From contig JAISIN010000005.1 in assembly GCA_031262085.1 (NCBI GenBank), forward strand, positions 1-64,000: 64,000 bases of DNA, in the 5' to 3' direction. This document shows, piece after piece, positions 1 to 9,900 of this stretch. Within the stretch, counting starts at the first letter, position 1, and each line of letters starts with the position of its first letter. Source of the DNA: Prevotellaceae bacterium. Lineage in GTDB: Bacteria; Bacteroidota; Bacteroidia; Bacteroidales; Bacteroidaceae. A program made the position numbers and the translations under genes. The notes under the pieces were generated by a model. That model ran no database searches and was not told the DNA's origin. It worked only from the letters and a program-made list of their open reading frames with translations.

Positions 1-114
1 CTTCAGTTTGTGCCTTATGTGTACAAGCCCGTGAGCAACGCCTACTACTACGTGGGTCACGAAGCTACCGCCGTTTCGGCTTTTGTGCAGCAGTGCAAGA
101 AGCACTTATCCTGA
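1..114 (+). CDS. C-terminal end of an unidentified protein (partial)
   Basis: The window opens inside an open frame that reads 37 codons to a TGA stop at 112-114. The residues are rich in Tyr, Val and Ala and end in KKHLS. I do not recognise the family. The start lies outside the window. Codon choice resembles the neighbouring core genes, and the following M20 peptidase gene converges on it from the other strand, so this is probably the natural 3' end of a real gene and not noise. Confidence 0.5.
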   Translation, partial: LQFVPYVYKPVSNAYYYVGHEATAVSAFVQQCKKHLS

Positions 115-195
115 AAGCATTGACTAAATTATCGGTACCGCAAGACCTGCCCCAAAGCGTAAAACACTTACCGTAGAGCACGGGGGTTTAACGTC

Positions 196-239
196 CCAAT
201 TGCGCGACTGTCGGTTGATGACACAGTCGCAGCAATTGG
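196..239. repeat. Strong inverted repeat between two convergent genes
   Basis: CCAATTG and GCGACTGT (196-211) pair with ACAGTCGC and CAATTGG (223-239), leaving an 11-nt loop and a small bulge. It lies between the end of the partial gene and the end of the M20 peptidase gene, which converge. There is no T-run on either side, so a classical intrinsic terminator is not shown. It may be a bidirectional transcript-end stabiliser or a palindromic intergenic repeat. Confidence 0.5.
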
Positions 240-286
240 ACGGTTACCGATGTACGTGGCGGACAGCCTCCTGTCAAGAGGCGTAG

Positions 287-1645
287 TTACTGTAGGTGGC
301 GATAGAACTCCACCACCGCTTCGATTCCTTTGTAAAAGATGTCTAAAGAGAAGTTCTCGTTGGGCGAGTGTATGGCATCCGATTCTAATCCGAATCCCAT
401 CAGGATGGTCTTGATGTCCAGTACCTGCTCGAAAGTGGCAATGATGGGGATGCTGCCGCCGCGGCGGACTGCCAGCGGCTTCTTGCCGAATGCCAACTCG
501 AAACCCTTGTCGGCGGCACGGTAGGCGGGGTGGGTGATGGGGCACACGTAGCCTTGTCCGCCGTGCATGGGGGTGACCTTCACCTGTACGGTGTCGGGAG
601 CGATGTGCCTGATATAGTCGGCGAAGCGTTGCGAGATTTGGTGATGGTCTTGGTGCGGAACCAGCCGGCACGACACCTTGGCAAAGGCTTTCGAGGGGAG
701 CACCGTTTTGGAACCCTCGCCGGTGTATCCGCCCCAGATGCCGCATACATCGAACGACGGGCGACAGCTGTTGCGCTCCAGCGTGCTGTAGCCCCGCTCG
801 CCGAACAGCTCCTTCACACCGATGGCAGCCTTGTAGGCGGCTTCGTCGAAGGGGATGGCGGCAATCATGTCGCGCTCGGCTTTCGACAGCTCCTCCACGT
901 CGTCGTAGAACCCCGGGATGGTGATGCGTCCGTCGGCATCGACCACCCGGCTGAGGAGGTTGCACAGCACGTTGATCGGATTGGCTACCGCCCCGCCGAA
1001 GTGTCCGGAGTGCAGGTCTCGGTTGGGACCGGTGACCTCGATCTCCCAATAAGCCAAGCCGCGCAGTCCGGTGGTGAGCGAGGGGAGGTCGGCGCCGAGC
1101 ATGCTGGTGTCGGAAACCAGGATGACATCCGCCTTGAGCAGCTCTTTGTGTGTGCGGCAGAAGGCTTCGAGGCTGGGCGAACCGATTTCCTCTTCGCCTT
1201 CGAAGATAAACTTGACGTTGTGCGTGAGCAGGTTGTGCTTCACCAAGTACTCGAAAGCCTTGACCTGAATGAACGACTGCCCTTTGTCGTCGTCGGCGCC
1301 GCGTGCCCAGATGCGACCGTCGCGTATCTCGGGTTCGAAGGGGTCGCTTGTCCAGCGTTCCAGCGGTTCGGCAGGCATCACGTCGTAGTGGGCATAGACC
1401 AGCACGGTGGTGGCGGCAGGGTCGACGGTTTTGCAGGCAAACACGACGGGATTGCCGTCGGAGGGCATCACGACAGCTTCGTCGGCGCCGGCTTCCTTGA
1501 GCAATTCGCTCCACCGGAGGGCGCATCGCATCATGTCCGGTTTATGTTCGGGCTGGGCGCTGATACTGGGGATGCGAATGAGGCTGAACAGGTCGTCGAG
1601 CATCTGTCCGCGCTGTTGGTCGAGGTAAGATTGAAGTTCGTTCAT
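287..1645 (-). CDS. M20 family metallopeptidase (dipeptidase)
   Basis: A 452-residue zinc-dependent amidohydrolase of the M20 family, in the CNDP/ArgE-like dipeptidase branch, predicted to cleave short peptides in the cytoplasm. Metal-site motifs are visible in order: AHYDVMP (about residue 86), GADDDKG (about 116), EGEEEIGS (about 150) with the general-base Glu, an Asp in SDTSML, and the last His in ESDAIHSPNE near the C terminus. The inserted dimerisation domain follows GLRGLAYWEIEV and contains the conserved DLHSG. No signal peptide is seen. The length is normal for the family. The gene is followed on the same strand, 23 bp upstream, by aroC, so the two may share a transcript. The exact substrate cannot be told from sequence. 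Confidence 0.9.
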   Translation of the reverse strand: MNELQSYLDQQRGQMLDDLFSLIRIPSISAQPEHKPDMMRCALRWSELLKEAGADEAVVMPSDGNPVVFACKTVDPAATTVLVYAHYDVMPAEPLERWTSDPFEPEIRDGRIWARGADDDKGQSFIQVKAFEYLVKHNLLTHNVKFIFEGEEEIGSPSLEAFCRTHKELLKADVILVSDTSMLGADLPSLTTGLRGLAYWEIEVTGPNRDLHSGHFGGAVANPINVLCNLLSRVVDADGRITIPGFYDDVEELSKAERDMIAAIPFDEAAYKAAIGVKELFGERGYSTLERNSCRPSFDVCGIWGGYTGEGSKTVLPSKAFAKVSCRLVPHQDHHQISQRFADYIRHIAPDTVQVKVTPMHGGQGYVCPITHPAYRAADKGFELAFGKKPLAVRRGGSIPIIATFEQVLDIKTILMGFGLESDAIHSPNENFSLDIFYKGIEAVVEFYRHLQ

Positions 1646-1668
1646 GGGTGGTAAGCGTTTAAAGGATG

Positions 1669-2745
1669 TTACAGTTGGGTGGTACGGTCGATCAGGTAAT
1701 AGTCGAGCAGCGTGAGCGCCGCCATCGCCTCGACGATGGGTACGGCACGCGGCAGCACGCAGGCGTCGTGTCGACCGCGGGCTTTCAGGGTGGTATCTAT
1801 GCCGTCGGCATTGACGGTGTGCTGCTCCATGAGCACGGTGGCTACCGGCTTGAATGCCACGCGGAAGTAGATGTCCTGTCCGTTGCTGATGCCTCCCTGT
1901 ATGCCTCCCGAATGGTTGGTGTGTGTTTCGATGCGTCCGCCGTTGTTATAGAACACATCGTTCTGCTCGGAGCCGGTCAGCTTCAACCCTTTGAAGCCGT
2001 CGCCGTACTCGAATGCCTTGGCGGCATTGATACTCATCATGCCTGCCGCCAGCGCCGCCTGTAGCTTGCCGAACACCGGCTGCCCCAATCCGATGGGACA
2101 TCCCTTGATGACGCAGGTGATGACTCCTCCGATGGTATCGCCTTTCTCCTTCATCTGCATGATGAGTGCCGCCATCTCTTCCGCCGTTGCCGGGTCGGGG
2201 CAGCGTACGGGGTTGCTCTCTGCCAGGTTGAGGTTGTATGCGGTGTATTCCTGCTCCAGCTTGATAGCTCCCACCTGCGAGGTGAATGCCGTGATGCGTA
2301 TGCCCAATTGGCGCAGCGCCAGTTTAGCCAGAGCGCCGCCTACGACACGGGCAATGGTCTCGCGTGCAGAGGCACGTCCTCCGCCCCGGTAATCACGGGT
2401 GCCATACTTCACTTGATAGGTATAATCGGCGTGAGAGGGTCGGTACACCTCCTTGAGTGCGTCATAGTCGGCTGATTGTTGATTCTTGTTCCATACGATG
2501 AAACCGATGGGACTTCCGGTAGATCTACCGTCGAAGATGCCGGAGAGAAACTCCACCGCATCCTCTTCATTTCGAGGTGTACTCAGTTGGGATTGCCCGG
2601 GGCGTCGGCGGTTCAGCTCTGCCTGCACAAAATCCATGTCGATACGGATACCTGCCGGAAATCCGTCCAGTACGCCTCCAATGCCTTTTCCATGCGATTC
2701 TCCAAAGCTGGTCAGGCGAACGATGTTTCCATACGAGTTGAACAT
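1669..2745 (-). CDS. aroC: Chorismate synthase
   Basis: A 358-residue enzyme that converts 5-enolpyruvylshikimate-3-phosphate to chorismate with reduced FMN, the last step of the shikimate pathway. The three family signatures are present: [16 protein letters not shown] near the N terminus, the RRRPGQS segment at about residue 47, and [11 protein letters not shown] at about residue 122, followed by the flavin/substrate-binding Gly-rich stretches. The length matches bacterial AroC and the start [19 protein letters not shown] is canonical. It is transcribed away from the sigma-factor gene; the 265-bp divergent region holds both control regions. The M20 peptidase gene lies 23 bp downstream. Confidence 0.97.
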   Translation of the reverse strand: MFNSYGNIVRLTSFGESHGKGIGGVLDGFPAGIRIDMDFVQAELNRRRPGQSQLSTPRNEEDAVEFLSGIFDGRSTGSPIGFIVWNKNQQSADYDALKEVYRPSHADYTYQVKYGTRDYRGGGRASARETIARVVGGALAKLALRQLGIRITAFTSQVGAIKLEQEYTAYNLNLAESNPVRCPDPATAEEMAALIMQMKEKGDTIGGVITCVIKGCPIGLGQPVFGKLQAALAAGMMSINAAKAFEYGDGFKGLKLTGSEQNDVFYNNGGRIETHTNHSGGIQGGISNGQDIYFRVAFKPVATVLMEQHTVNADGIDTTLKARGRHDACVLPRAVPIVEAMAALTLLDYYLIDRTTQL

Positions 2746-2908
2746 AATGTTTTGTTTTTAGAGGATAATCACGTTAGCTTACTTTTATCTTGTCACATAA
2801 AACAGCCTGCGGCTCATTTTATAAACGTAACAAATATCCGTAAAACTGCACAAACACAGCGGAATAAAACACGCTTTTTTTGTCCTTACCGCTTTTTTGT
2901 CGCTTTAT

Positions 2909-2939
2909 TTTGTCTGCTTTTGTTTTTTTCGTTCCTTTG
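2909..2939 (+). promoter_or_regulatory. Bacteroidota-type promoter for the sigma-factor gene
   Basis: TTTG at 2909-2912 is followed 19 bp later by TTCCTTTG at 2932-2939, one mismatch from the TAnnTTTG -7 box of Bacteroidota. The start of transcription would be near 2946, about 65 nt before the ATG at 3011. Confidence 0.5.
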
Positions 2940-3010
2940 CGGCATTATTAACCGCTTAAAGTAGAATCGCCTATCGCATAAACATTACGCAAACTTCAAA
3001 TTGCAACGTA

Positions 3011-3604
3011 ATGAAACTATCTTCCAATGCCGCCGACGAAACGTTGGTGGCTCTTTATGCGCAAGGCAACGACCGGGCATTTGACGTACTGCTGAACAGA
3101 CACCGCGAACGCATCTACTCCTATATATATTATGCGGTACGCAATGGCGATCAGGCAGCCGACATCCTTCAGGAGACGTTAACAAAGGCGATTACTGCTA
3201 TCAGACAAGGTCGATATCAGGAGAGTAACAAGTTTTCCTCGTGGTTGCTTTGCATTGCCCATAATCTCTTGATGGATTTCTTCCGCAAGGTAAGAGTAGA
3301 AAACGCCGTATCGGCAGACAGCTTCGAGTACTCCATATTTAATGATGCCCGCTTTGCCGACTATACCGTGGAAACCGAGATGGCGCTCTATCAGATACAT
3401 TGCGACGTACGGCGGTTAGTCAGGCATCTGCCCGACGACCAGCGTGAAGTGGTGAACATGCGTTTCTATCGCAACCTCTCCTTCAAGGAAATTGCCGCAA
3501 AGACGGGTGTCAGTGTCAACACATCGCTGGGGAGAATGCGTTACGCACTGATAAACATGCGACGGATGGCACGGAAGTACGACATCGCCTTGAGCGTGGA
3601 CTAA
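3011..3604 (+). CDS. RNA polymerase sigma-70 family factor (ECF-like)
   Basis: A 197-residue sigma factor. Region 2 runs from about residue 20 to 95 (HRERIYSYIYYAVRN, ADILQETLTKA, then FSSWLLCIAHNLLMDFFRK, typical of sigma region 2.2-2.4). Region 4 lies at about 130-190, with the helix-turn-helix around LSFKEIAAKTGVSVNTSLGRMRYAL. The linker is short and region 3 is absent, as in ECF factors. No anti-sigma gene follows; the next gene 100 bp downstream encodes a lipoprotein, so the regulator and regulon cannot be inferred from context. The variant NTSLGRM replaces the common GTVKSRL of ECF recognition helices. Confidence 0.88.
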   Translation: MKLSSNAADETLVALYAQGNDRAFDVLLNRHRERIYSYIYYAVRNGDQAADILQETLTKAITAIRQGRYQESNKFSSWLLCIAHNLLMDFFRKVRVENAVSADSFEYSIFNDARFADYTVETEMALYQIHCDVRRLVRHLPDDQREVVNMRFYRNLSFKEIAAKTGVSVNTSLGRMRYALINMRRMARKYDIALSVD

Positions 3605-3705
3605 AAAAACGGAGAGGAGATGCAGTATTTGGGGGACAGCTTCGTTTTAACTACGTATCTTACGCATATAAGAATATTAATATCAATTATTAGACATTAC
3701 AGTTT

Positions 3706-4305
3706 ATGAAAAAAATGAATTCAATGAAGCGCTATGCGCTGGTAGCAATGGTTCTCTGCCTGACAACAGCATTTGTTGCCTGTGGCAATGACGACGAAGA
3801 GAAGATCGACACAAAGACATTGGCGGACGTAAACGGTTCGTATACGGGTACAATGAGTGTATTGGGCAGCAGGCAGGACGTAACCGCCACGGTAAGCAGC
3901 AGCACCGTTACTTTCGCCAACTTCCCGGTTACACCATTAATTGCACTCGTTCTGCAAGATGAAGAGGCAGCTGCCGGTATCGCCCAGCAATTGGGAAACT
4001 TTGGCTATAATGCCAAGTTTGCACCTGTCTTCAATGACGACAAGACAGCGATTGAACTGACGTTCACTCCCGATCCTATCAACATAGCGTATGCCCCCGT
4101 GCCTACACTTCCTGATGCGAAAGCTACCGTAAAGGTAACCATTGCAGCACCGGAGAAGGGTAGTTACACCTATACAGGCGGCAAACTCTCTTTCGCGTTG
4201 TCTGTAAGTAAGATTGAACTTACCAAGCCCATGACAGACGAACCAGAAGAAGTACCTCTTCCCGCCATCACTCTCTCCTTCGATTTAATTCAGGCGGCAG
4301 AATAA
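3706..4305 (+). CDS. Lipoprotein, probably DUF4840-like
   Basis: A 199-residue lipoprotein. The signal peptide has a basic start (MKKMNSMKRY), a hydrophobic core and a lipobox ending in FVAC, followed by an acidic GNDDEE stretch; such Asp/Glu after the Cys is consistent with export to the outer surface in Bacteroidota. The mature part is beta-rich, starting with a GSYTGTMSV motif and containing the segment TFANFPVTPL, which resembles the DUF4840 family of Bacteroidales lipoproteins. That assignment is from memory and uncertain. An alternative start is Met7 at 3724. A good intrinsic terminator follows at 4337-4378, so it is transcribed alone or with the upstream sigma factor. Confidence 0.65.
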   Translation: MKKMNSMKRYALVAMVLCLTTAFVACGNDDEEKIDTKTLADVNGSYTGTMSVLGSRQDVTATVSSSTVTFANFPVTPLIALVLQDEEAAAGIAQQLGNFGYNAKFAPVFNDDKTAIELTFTPDPINIAYAPVPTLPDAKATVKVTIAAPEKGSYTYTGGKLSFALSVSKIELTKPMTDEPEEVPLPAITLSFDLIQAAE

Positions 4306-4336
4306 CCCCTTATTCTTCCCTAATTGCAATTTATTC

Positions 4337-4378
4337 GAGGATGTATTGCCGGTCACGGCGGTACATCCTCACTTTTTT
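4337..4378 (+). terminator. Intrinsic terminator after the lipoprotein gene
   Basis: GAGGATGTA (4337-4345) pairs with TACATCCTC (4362-4370); the stem is followed by ACTTTTTT. The placement directly after the lipoprotein stop and before the rpe promoter box fits transcription termination on the plus strand. Confidence 0.75.
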
Positions 4379-4411
4379 CACCCAATTAAACTTATCTACT
4401 TCTCTTTTCTT

Positions 4412-4419
4412 TATCTTTG
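4412..4419 (+). promoter_or_regulatory. -7 box (TATCTTTG) of the rpe-comEC transcript
   Basis: A perfect TAnnTTTG box 33 bp before the ATG of rpe. A matching -33 TTTG is not evident, so only the -7 element is claimed. It lies after the terminator at 4337-4378. Confidence 0.5.
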
Positions 4420-4451
4420 CTCCATCAATTTATAATCAGCCCCGTATCACA

Positions 4452-5102
4452 ATGACACCAATGATAGCCCCGTCACTCCTTGCTGCCGATTTTGCCCATC
4501 TGGCAGGCGAAATGGAGATGCTGAATCGCAGCGAAGCCGACTGGATACACCTTGATGTAATGGATGGTGTATTTGTTCCGAATATTTCCTTTGGCTTTCC
4601 CATACTGAAATATGTGGCAGCACTCACAGCCAAGCCGCTCGACGTACACCTCATGATTGTACAGCCCGAGAAGTTCATTGCCGAAGTGAAAGCGCTGGGC
4701 GCACACACCATGAACGTGCACTACGAAGCGTGTCCGCACCTGCACCGTGTGGTGCAGCAGATACGCGAAGCCGGCATGCAACCCGCTGTCACCATCAACC
4801 CTGCCACTCCCGTAAGCATGCTCACCGATATTATCCGCGATGTTTACATGGTACTGGTTATGACCGTCAACCCGGGCTTTGGTGGACAAAGCTTCATTGA
4901 GCACAGCCTCGATAAGGTGCGCCAACTGCGTCGACTGATTGAACAGACCGGATCGAAAGCCCTGATAGAGGTCGACGGCGGGGTGAACCACGAAACCGGC
5001 GCACTGCTCATGCAAGCCGGAGCCGATGTACTGGTAGCAGGCAACGCCATCTTCCACGCCCCTGACCCCGAAGCTGCCATTCACGCACTGAAAACGCTTT
5101 AA
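4452..5102 (+). CDS. rpe: Ribulose-phosphate 3-epimerase
   Basis: A 216-residue TIM-barrel enzyme that interconverts ribulose-5-phosphate and xylulose-5-phosphate in the pentose phosphate pathway. Motifs in order: IAPSLLAADFAHL at the N terminus, HLDVMDGVFVPNISFG (metal/phosphate region), a conserved HYEA, MTVNPGFGGQ with the catalytic Asp just upstream, and VDGGVN near the C terminus. The start is set at 4452 because the frame upstream (to 4341) overlaps an intrinsic terminator and the -7 promoter box, and because MTPMIAPSLL matches the family. comEC begins 12 bp downstream, so both are probably cotranscribed. Confidence 0.96.
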   Translation: MTPMIAPSLLAADFAHLAGEMEMLNRSEADWIHLDVMDGVFVPNISFGFPILKYVAALTAKPLDVHLMIVQPEKFIAEVKALGAHTMNVHYEACPHLHRVVQQIREAGMQPAVTINPATPVSMLTDIIRDVYMVLVMTVNPGFGGQSFIEHSLDKVRQLRRLIEQTGSKALIEVDGGVNHETGALLMQAGADVLVAGNAIFHAPDPEAAIHALKTL

Positions 5103-5114
5103 CCCCTCCCCGCT

Positions 5115-6719
5115 TTGAGAGATTTGTTGCAACGACACCCCTTCCTGCTTCTGACGGTGGCGTTGGCAGGAGGTATTGCCTGCGGCGATGCCCTCTATTT
5201 CAGACAGCTGATGCCGCTACCGGCGAACACTTCACGGATTACACTCTTCTGCATCGCCATCGCACTGCTGTTCATCACGCACTATTGTGCGCGAAAGATA
5301 CGTTTTCGCCCCCTCTTTACCCTCACGATTACCGTTCTGTGCTGGATGCTGGGTATGATGCTGAGCGGAGATCAACTCCACACCACCCGTTTTTCACCGC
5401 CGCCGACCGCCACCGACTATGCCGTTACCATCGAAGAACAACCTGAACGGAAAGCCCGCAGCATCCTGTGTCGTGTGACAGACGATACCACCCGACAGCA
5501 ATATCTGCTCTATCTGGCACCCGACAGCGCTGCCGCTGCCCTGACACGGGGCGATCGGTTGTGGGTACACGCCCGCTTGTCGCCACCCCGCAACTTCCAT
5601 GCCGACAGCAGCTTCGATTATGCGCGCTACCTCACGCGAAAGGGTATCAGCGGTACCGGCTACGTTGCCTCCGGATATTGGCAGCAGGCAGGACACGACG
5701 ACACGCGTACATGGTCGCAACGGGCACGTGACTACAGGGCACACATCGTAGAGATCTACCGGAAGCTGGGTTTCTCGGGCGACAACCTCGGCGTACTCTC
5801 CGCCCTGACCGTCGGACATAAGGAGGAACTGAGCGAAGAGATTCGGAACACCTACGCCGTGACAGGAGTCGCCCACGTGCTGGCGCTGTCGGGATTACAT
5901 ATAGGCATACTGTATGCCCTGTGCCTGATTGTTGTGGGAAAAGGGCGACGCAGACGCATATTGGGCACACTGCTGTTTGTGTTGCCGGTGCTGTGGGCAT
6001 TCGCCTTGCTCACCGGACTATCGGCATCGGTCGTACGCTCCGTGATAATGTTCTCACTGCTGGCTCTCTCGCACCTGTCACCCGACCGGCGACCGTACAC
6101 CTTAAATATATTACTGGCTACTGCCTTCTTCATGCTGCTCTTCCGCCCTCTTTGGCTGTTCGATGTAGGATTCCAGCTTTCGTTTGTCGCCGTGGCATCC
6201 ATCCATTTTATTCAACCCCGCCTTTATCGCCTGCTGCCGCAATCGGGTACCCGACTGTTACAATGGCGTGCATTCAGCTACTTTTTCGGACTGTTTACGG
6301 TGGCAATAGCCGCACAGGCAGGGACTGCTCCGCTGATATCATTTTATTTCCATCGCCTCCCCGTCCACTTCCTGTGGACCAACCTGTGCATTGTTCCGTT
6401 GGTGGGTCTGTGTCTCTGTACAGCCGGAATCATGTTGCTGCTTACCCCCTTTACTTCGGTTTTACAGCAAGGGACGGCGTGGCTGTTGAACGTGCTGCTG
6501 AACACGCAGCACCGCCTGCTTCATCTTGTCGAACAGCTGCCCATGGCATCCATAGAGACGGGTCAGACCGACGGATGGGATATACTCTTTTATTACTTTT
6601 TCTTGGTCGGGGCAATCCGATGTATGGATGCTTGTACCGTACGAAATGTGTATTTTACACTAATTAGTCTGCTTCTATTAATAATTCACTCAATTGTTTT
6701 ACGCAGTTTCTTTTTGTGA
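5115..6719 (+). CDS. ComEC/Rec2 family competence/DNA-uptake membrane protein
   Basis: A 534-residue polytopic inner-membrane protein. An N-terminal hydrophobic pair with a DUF4131-like region (about residues 10-190) precedes the Competence domain, marked by GVAHVLALSGLHIGILYAL (about 255) and followed by at least six further hydrophobic segments. The usual C-terminal metallo-beta-lactamase domain of long ComEC proteins is missing, giving the shorter form common in Bacteroidetes. In the family it forms the channel for single-stranded DNA transfer; whether it acts so here is not shown. The predicted start is TTG at 5115, 12 bp after rpe. Confidence 0.88.
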   Translation: MRDLLQRHPFLLLTVALAGGIACGDALYFRQLMPLPANTSRITLFCIAIALLFITHYCARKIRFRPLFTLTITVLCWMLGMMLSGDQLHTTRFSPPPTATDYAVTIEEQPERKARSILCRVTDDTTRQQYLLYLAPDSAAAALTRGDRLWVHARLSPPRNFHADSSFDYARYLTRKGISGTGYVASGYWQQAGHDDTRTWSQRARDYRAHIVEIYRKLGFSGDNLGVLSALTVGHKEELSEEIRNTYAVTGVAHVLALSGLHIGILYALCLIVVGKGRRRRILGTLLFVLPVLWAFALLTGLSASVVRSVIMFSLLALSHLSPDRRPYTLNILLATAFFMLLFRPLWLFDVGFQLSFVAVASIHFIQPRLYRLLPQSGTRLLQWRAFSYFFGLFTVAIAAQAGTAPLISFYFHRLPVHFLWTNLCIVPLVGLCLCTAGIMLLLTPFTSVLQQGTAWLLNVLLNTQHRLLHLVEQLPMASIETGQTDGWDILFYYFFLVGAIRCMDACTVRNVYFTLISLLLLIIHSIVLRSFFL

Positions 6720-6748
6720 AAATAGTATTGGTTACAGATAAAATTATA

Positions 6749-6780
6749 TTTGTTTGCATTCGTTTGCCCAAGTACCTTTG
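6749..6780 (+). promoter_or_regulatory. Promoter of the beta-mannan PUL
   Basis: TTTG (6749-6752), 20 bp spacer, TACCTTTG (6773-6780): an exact Bacteroidota housekeeping promoter. The inferred transcript start near 6787 gives a ~140-nt leader before the SusC ATG at 6929. Confidence 0.75.
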
Positions 6781-6842
6781 CCTCAAACAATTTATAGCAA
6801 TTTATGAACGTGAATTCGGCTTAAGCAAAAGAGAAGATAAAA

Positions 6843-6883
6843 CTTAGTCCCGCACAAAGTTATGCTTAGTCCCGCACAAAGTT
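6843..6883 (+). repeat. Two-copy 22-bp tandem repeat in the PUL leader
   Basis: CTTAGTCCCGCACAAAGTT occurs at 6843-6861 and again, identical, at 6865-6883, giving a 22-bp period with an ATG spacer. Both copies lie in the predicted 5' untranslated region of the SusC gene, 46-86 nt before the start codon. This could be a regulator or RNA-binding site, or a simple duplication. Confidence 0.8.
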
Positions 6884-6928
6884 TTGCCGCGCTCTTTCTT
6901 ACATCGAACTCACGTTTTATTAAGTCTA

Positions 6929-9900
6929 ATGAAAGAATGTATGAAGAACTGTTTACTTTTTCTATTGACGCTCTTCATGAGTAGTCATTTGATGGCGCAA
7001 CAGCACATCGTCACCGGTCGGATAACCGATGCGGGCGACGGTTCGCCCTTGATAGGTGCCGCTGTCCAAGTGAAAGGTACATCAACCGGTACCATTACAA
7101 ATATCAACGGAGACTTCAGCCTGAACGTACCTGTAGGAAAAACCATACTGATTTTCTCCAGTATCGGCTACACCACACAGGAGATCACTTTGAAAGCCGG
7201 ACAGCAGACAGTGAATGTAACCATGCGTGAAGATGTGGAGATGCTCGACGAAGTCGTGGTCGTGGGTTACGGTACGATGAAGAAGAGCGATCTCTCCGGC
7301 GCATCGGTATCCGTTAGCGAGAAAGCACTCAAGAGCAGCATTGCCACCAATCTCGACCAAGCCTTGCAGGGCAAGGCAGCCGGTGTTACGTCGGTGATGA
7401 CTTCGGGTGCTCCCGGTTCATCCATGTCGATCAACATCCGTGGTCAAGCTACTATCAACGCCAGTTCGCAACCGCTCTATGTCATCGACGGTGTGATTTG
7501 GCAGGGAGGCTCTACTACCGGTAACTCGCTCGGTCTGAATCTGGGTAACGGCGCCGGTACCATCTCACCTTTGTCCAACCTGAATCCTTCAGACATTGTA
7601 TCCATGGAAATCTTGAAAGATGCCTCTGCCACAGCCATCTATGGCGCGCAGGGAGCCAATGGTGTCGTGCTGATTACTACCAAACGCGGTAAAGCCGGTG
7701 AAGCCCGCTTTACTTATGAAGGGATGATTGCCGTACAGCAGCAGTACAAACGCTTGGATATGATGAATCTGCGTGAATATGCCGAATACAGCTCAGCCAT
7801 TGCCGCTACTACCGGCGGCTCTACTACTACACCGGAATACCAAGACCCGTCACTGCTGGGAGCCGGTACCGACTGGCAAGATGCCGTGTTCCGCCCCGCA
7901 CTGATGCACCAGCACACCATCTCTGCCGAAGGCGGTTCGGACAAGGTGAAGTACTACTTCTCGGGGTCGTACATGGATCAGGAGGGTACCATCATCGGAA
8001 CCGACTTCAACCGTTTCTCCGGTCGGTTGAACTTGGACGCACAACTCAAATCGTGGTTCAAACTGGGTGTGAACATGATGTACTCGCAAACCAAAGAGCA
8101 CCTCAACGTGGCAGACGGTACGCAGGGTATCCTTACCTACTCGCTGCAAACACCGCCCGACATCCCTATTTATGATGCCGAAGGCAACTTCGCCTCGCAG
8201 GTGCGCGAAGGATATACCCGCGTGAACCCCATCGCCATTGCCAATCTGGACACCAATACACTGAAACGTCAGAAACTGAACGGAAGTGTCTTCTGGGACA
8301 TTACCTTCTTCAAAGGACTGACGTGGCACGCCGAATTCGGATACGACCTCGGATGGGTGCACAGTGAAGCATGGCAACCCACCTATAACTTTGGCGGTGG
8401 CGTAGCGCGGGAAAAGAATGCCATCGTCTGGCAAAAGAACAGCAATAGCTACTGGAACTTAAAAAATTACCTGACATACAACGGCAAGATAGGTAAACAC
8501 TCCTTTACCGCCATGGCGGGACAGGAAGCTTCGGAAAGCAATTGGGACTACATGCGTATTCGCGGCGTAGACCTGGGAAGCAACGCGGTAAAGAACCCGC
8601 AATTGGCAAGCGAAGCCAATCAGACATACTTCGATGGTTACGGAGACGGGGCGATGGCTTCCTTCTTCACCCGCGAAACCTATAATTACAACGACCGCTA
8701 TCTGCTCACTTACACGTTCCGTTACGACGGTTCATCGGCTTTCGGTCCCGACAACCGTTGGGCATCATTCCACTCGCTGGCAGGTTCGTGGCGTTTCAGC
8801 AACGAAAAGTTCTGGGAGCCGATACGCAACATTGTCAGTAACGGCAAGCTTCGTGTGGGCTGGGGACAGACCGGTAATGCCAACATCGGACAAGGATTGT
8901 GGGGCGCTACCCTCTCCACCTTCCCTACGGGATTGGGACAGGCATACAAGCAATCGCAGCTTGCCAACCCCGGTGTGCACTGGGAGACACAAGAGCAGTG
9001 GAATATCGGTTTAGACCTGAGCTTCCTCAACGACCGCATCAACCTGACCATTGACTGGTACAACAAACGTGCCGGCGACCTGCTGATGCGCTTGCAACTA
9101 CCCACCTACTTCGGTTCGCGCGGCAATGCCAACTCGGCGCTGACGGCTCCGATGGGTAACTACGGCACGATAGAGAACAAAGGTCTCGAAATATCATTGA
9201 GCACACACAACCTGACCGGTAAGTTTACATGGGATACCGACTTCCAAATCTCCTTCAACCGCAACAAGCTGGTGGCGCTCTCCGGCACCGACGCTTCTGC
9301 CATCGAAGGTTACGGACAGTGGAATGACGTTGTATCGTTGTCGCAAGTAGGTAAACCACTCTTCCAATTCTACGGATACATTGCCGACGGCGTGTACAAG
9401 GATAAGGCAGATATTGAGAATCACCTGAAAGGCGAACTTCCTGCCAACGGATTTAACCGTTACGCTACCGTATTCCCGGGCGACATGAAGTATCGCGACC
9501 TGAACAACGACGGAAAGATCGACACCAGCGACCGCACCATCATCGGTAACCCGTTGCCCGACTTTACGTTCGGATTCAACAATAGCTTTAGCTATAAGGG
9601 TTTCGACCTCACCATCTTCCTGCAAGGAAGCGTAGGTAATGATGTCTTCAACGCTTTGGGACGCGAACTCACCGGAATGGGCTACTGGACCAATCAGCTC
9701 CGCACCGCCATGGACTACGCCAAGTTGGTGCCGATTGATGCCAACAAAACCTACCCCATCACCAATGACTATGGCGTTGTCATCAACAACTGGTTTGAGG
9801 ATGTAGACAACGTAGTGGTATCCAACCCCAACACCAAGATGTCGCGTGCCGGACAGGGACTGCCTTACAACAACACCCGCATCAGCACCAAGTACATCGA

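Noticed and set aside
168-1526. 452-codon minus-strand frame overlapping the M20 peptidase gene
   Set aside because: Arg/His-rich shifted frame of the peptidase with no recognisable motif; the peptidase frame has all the metal-site motifs.
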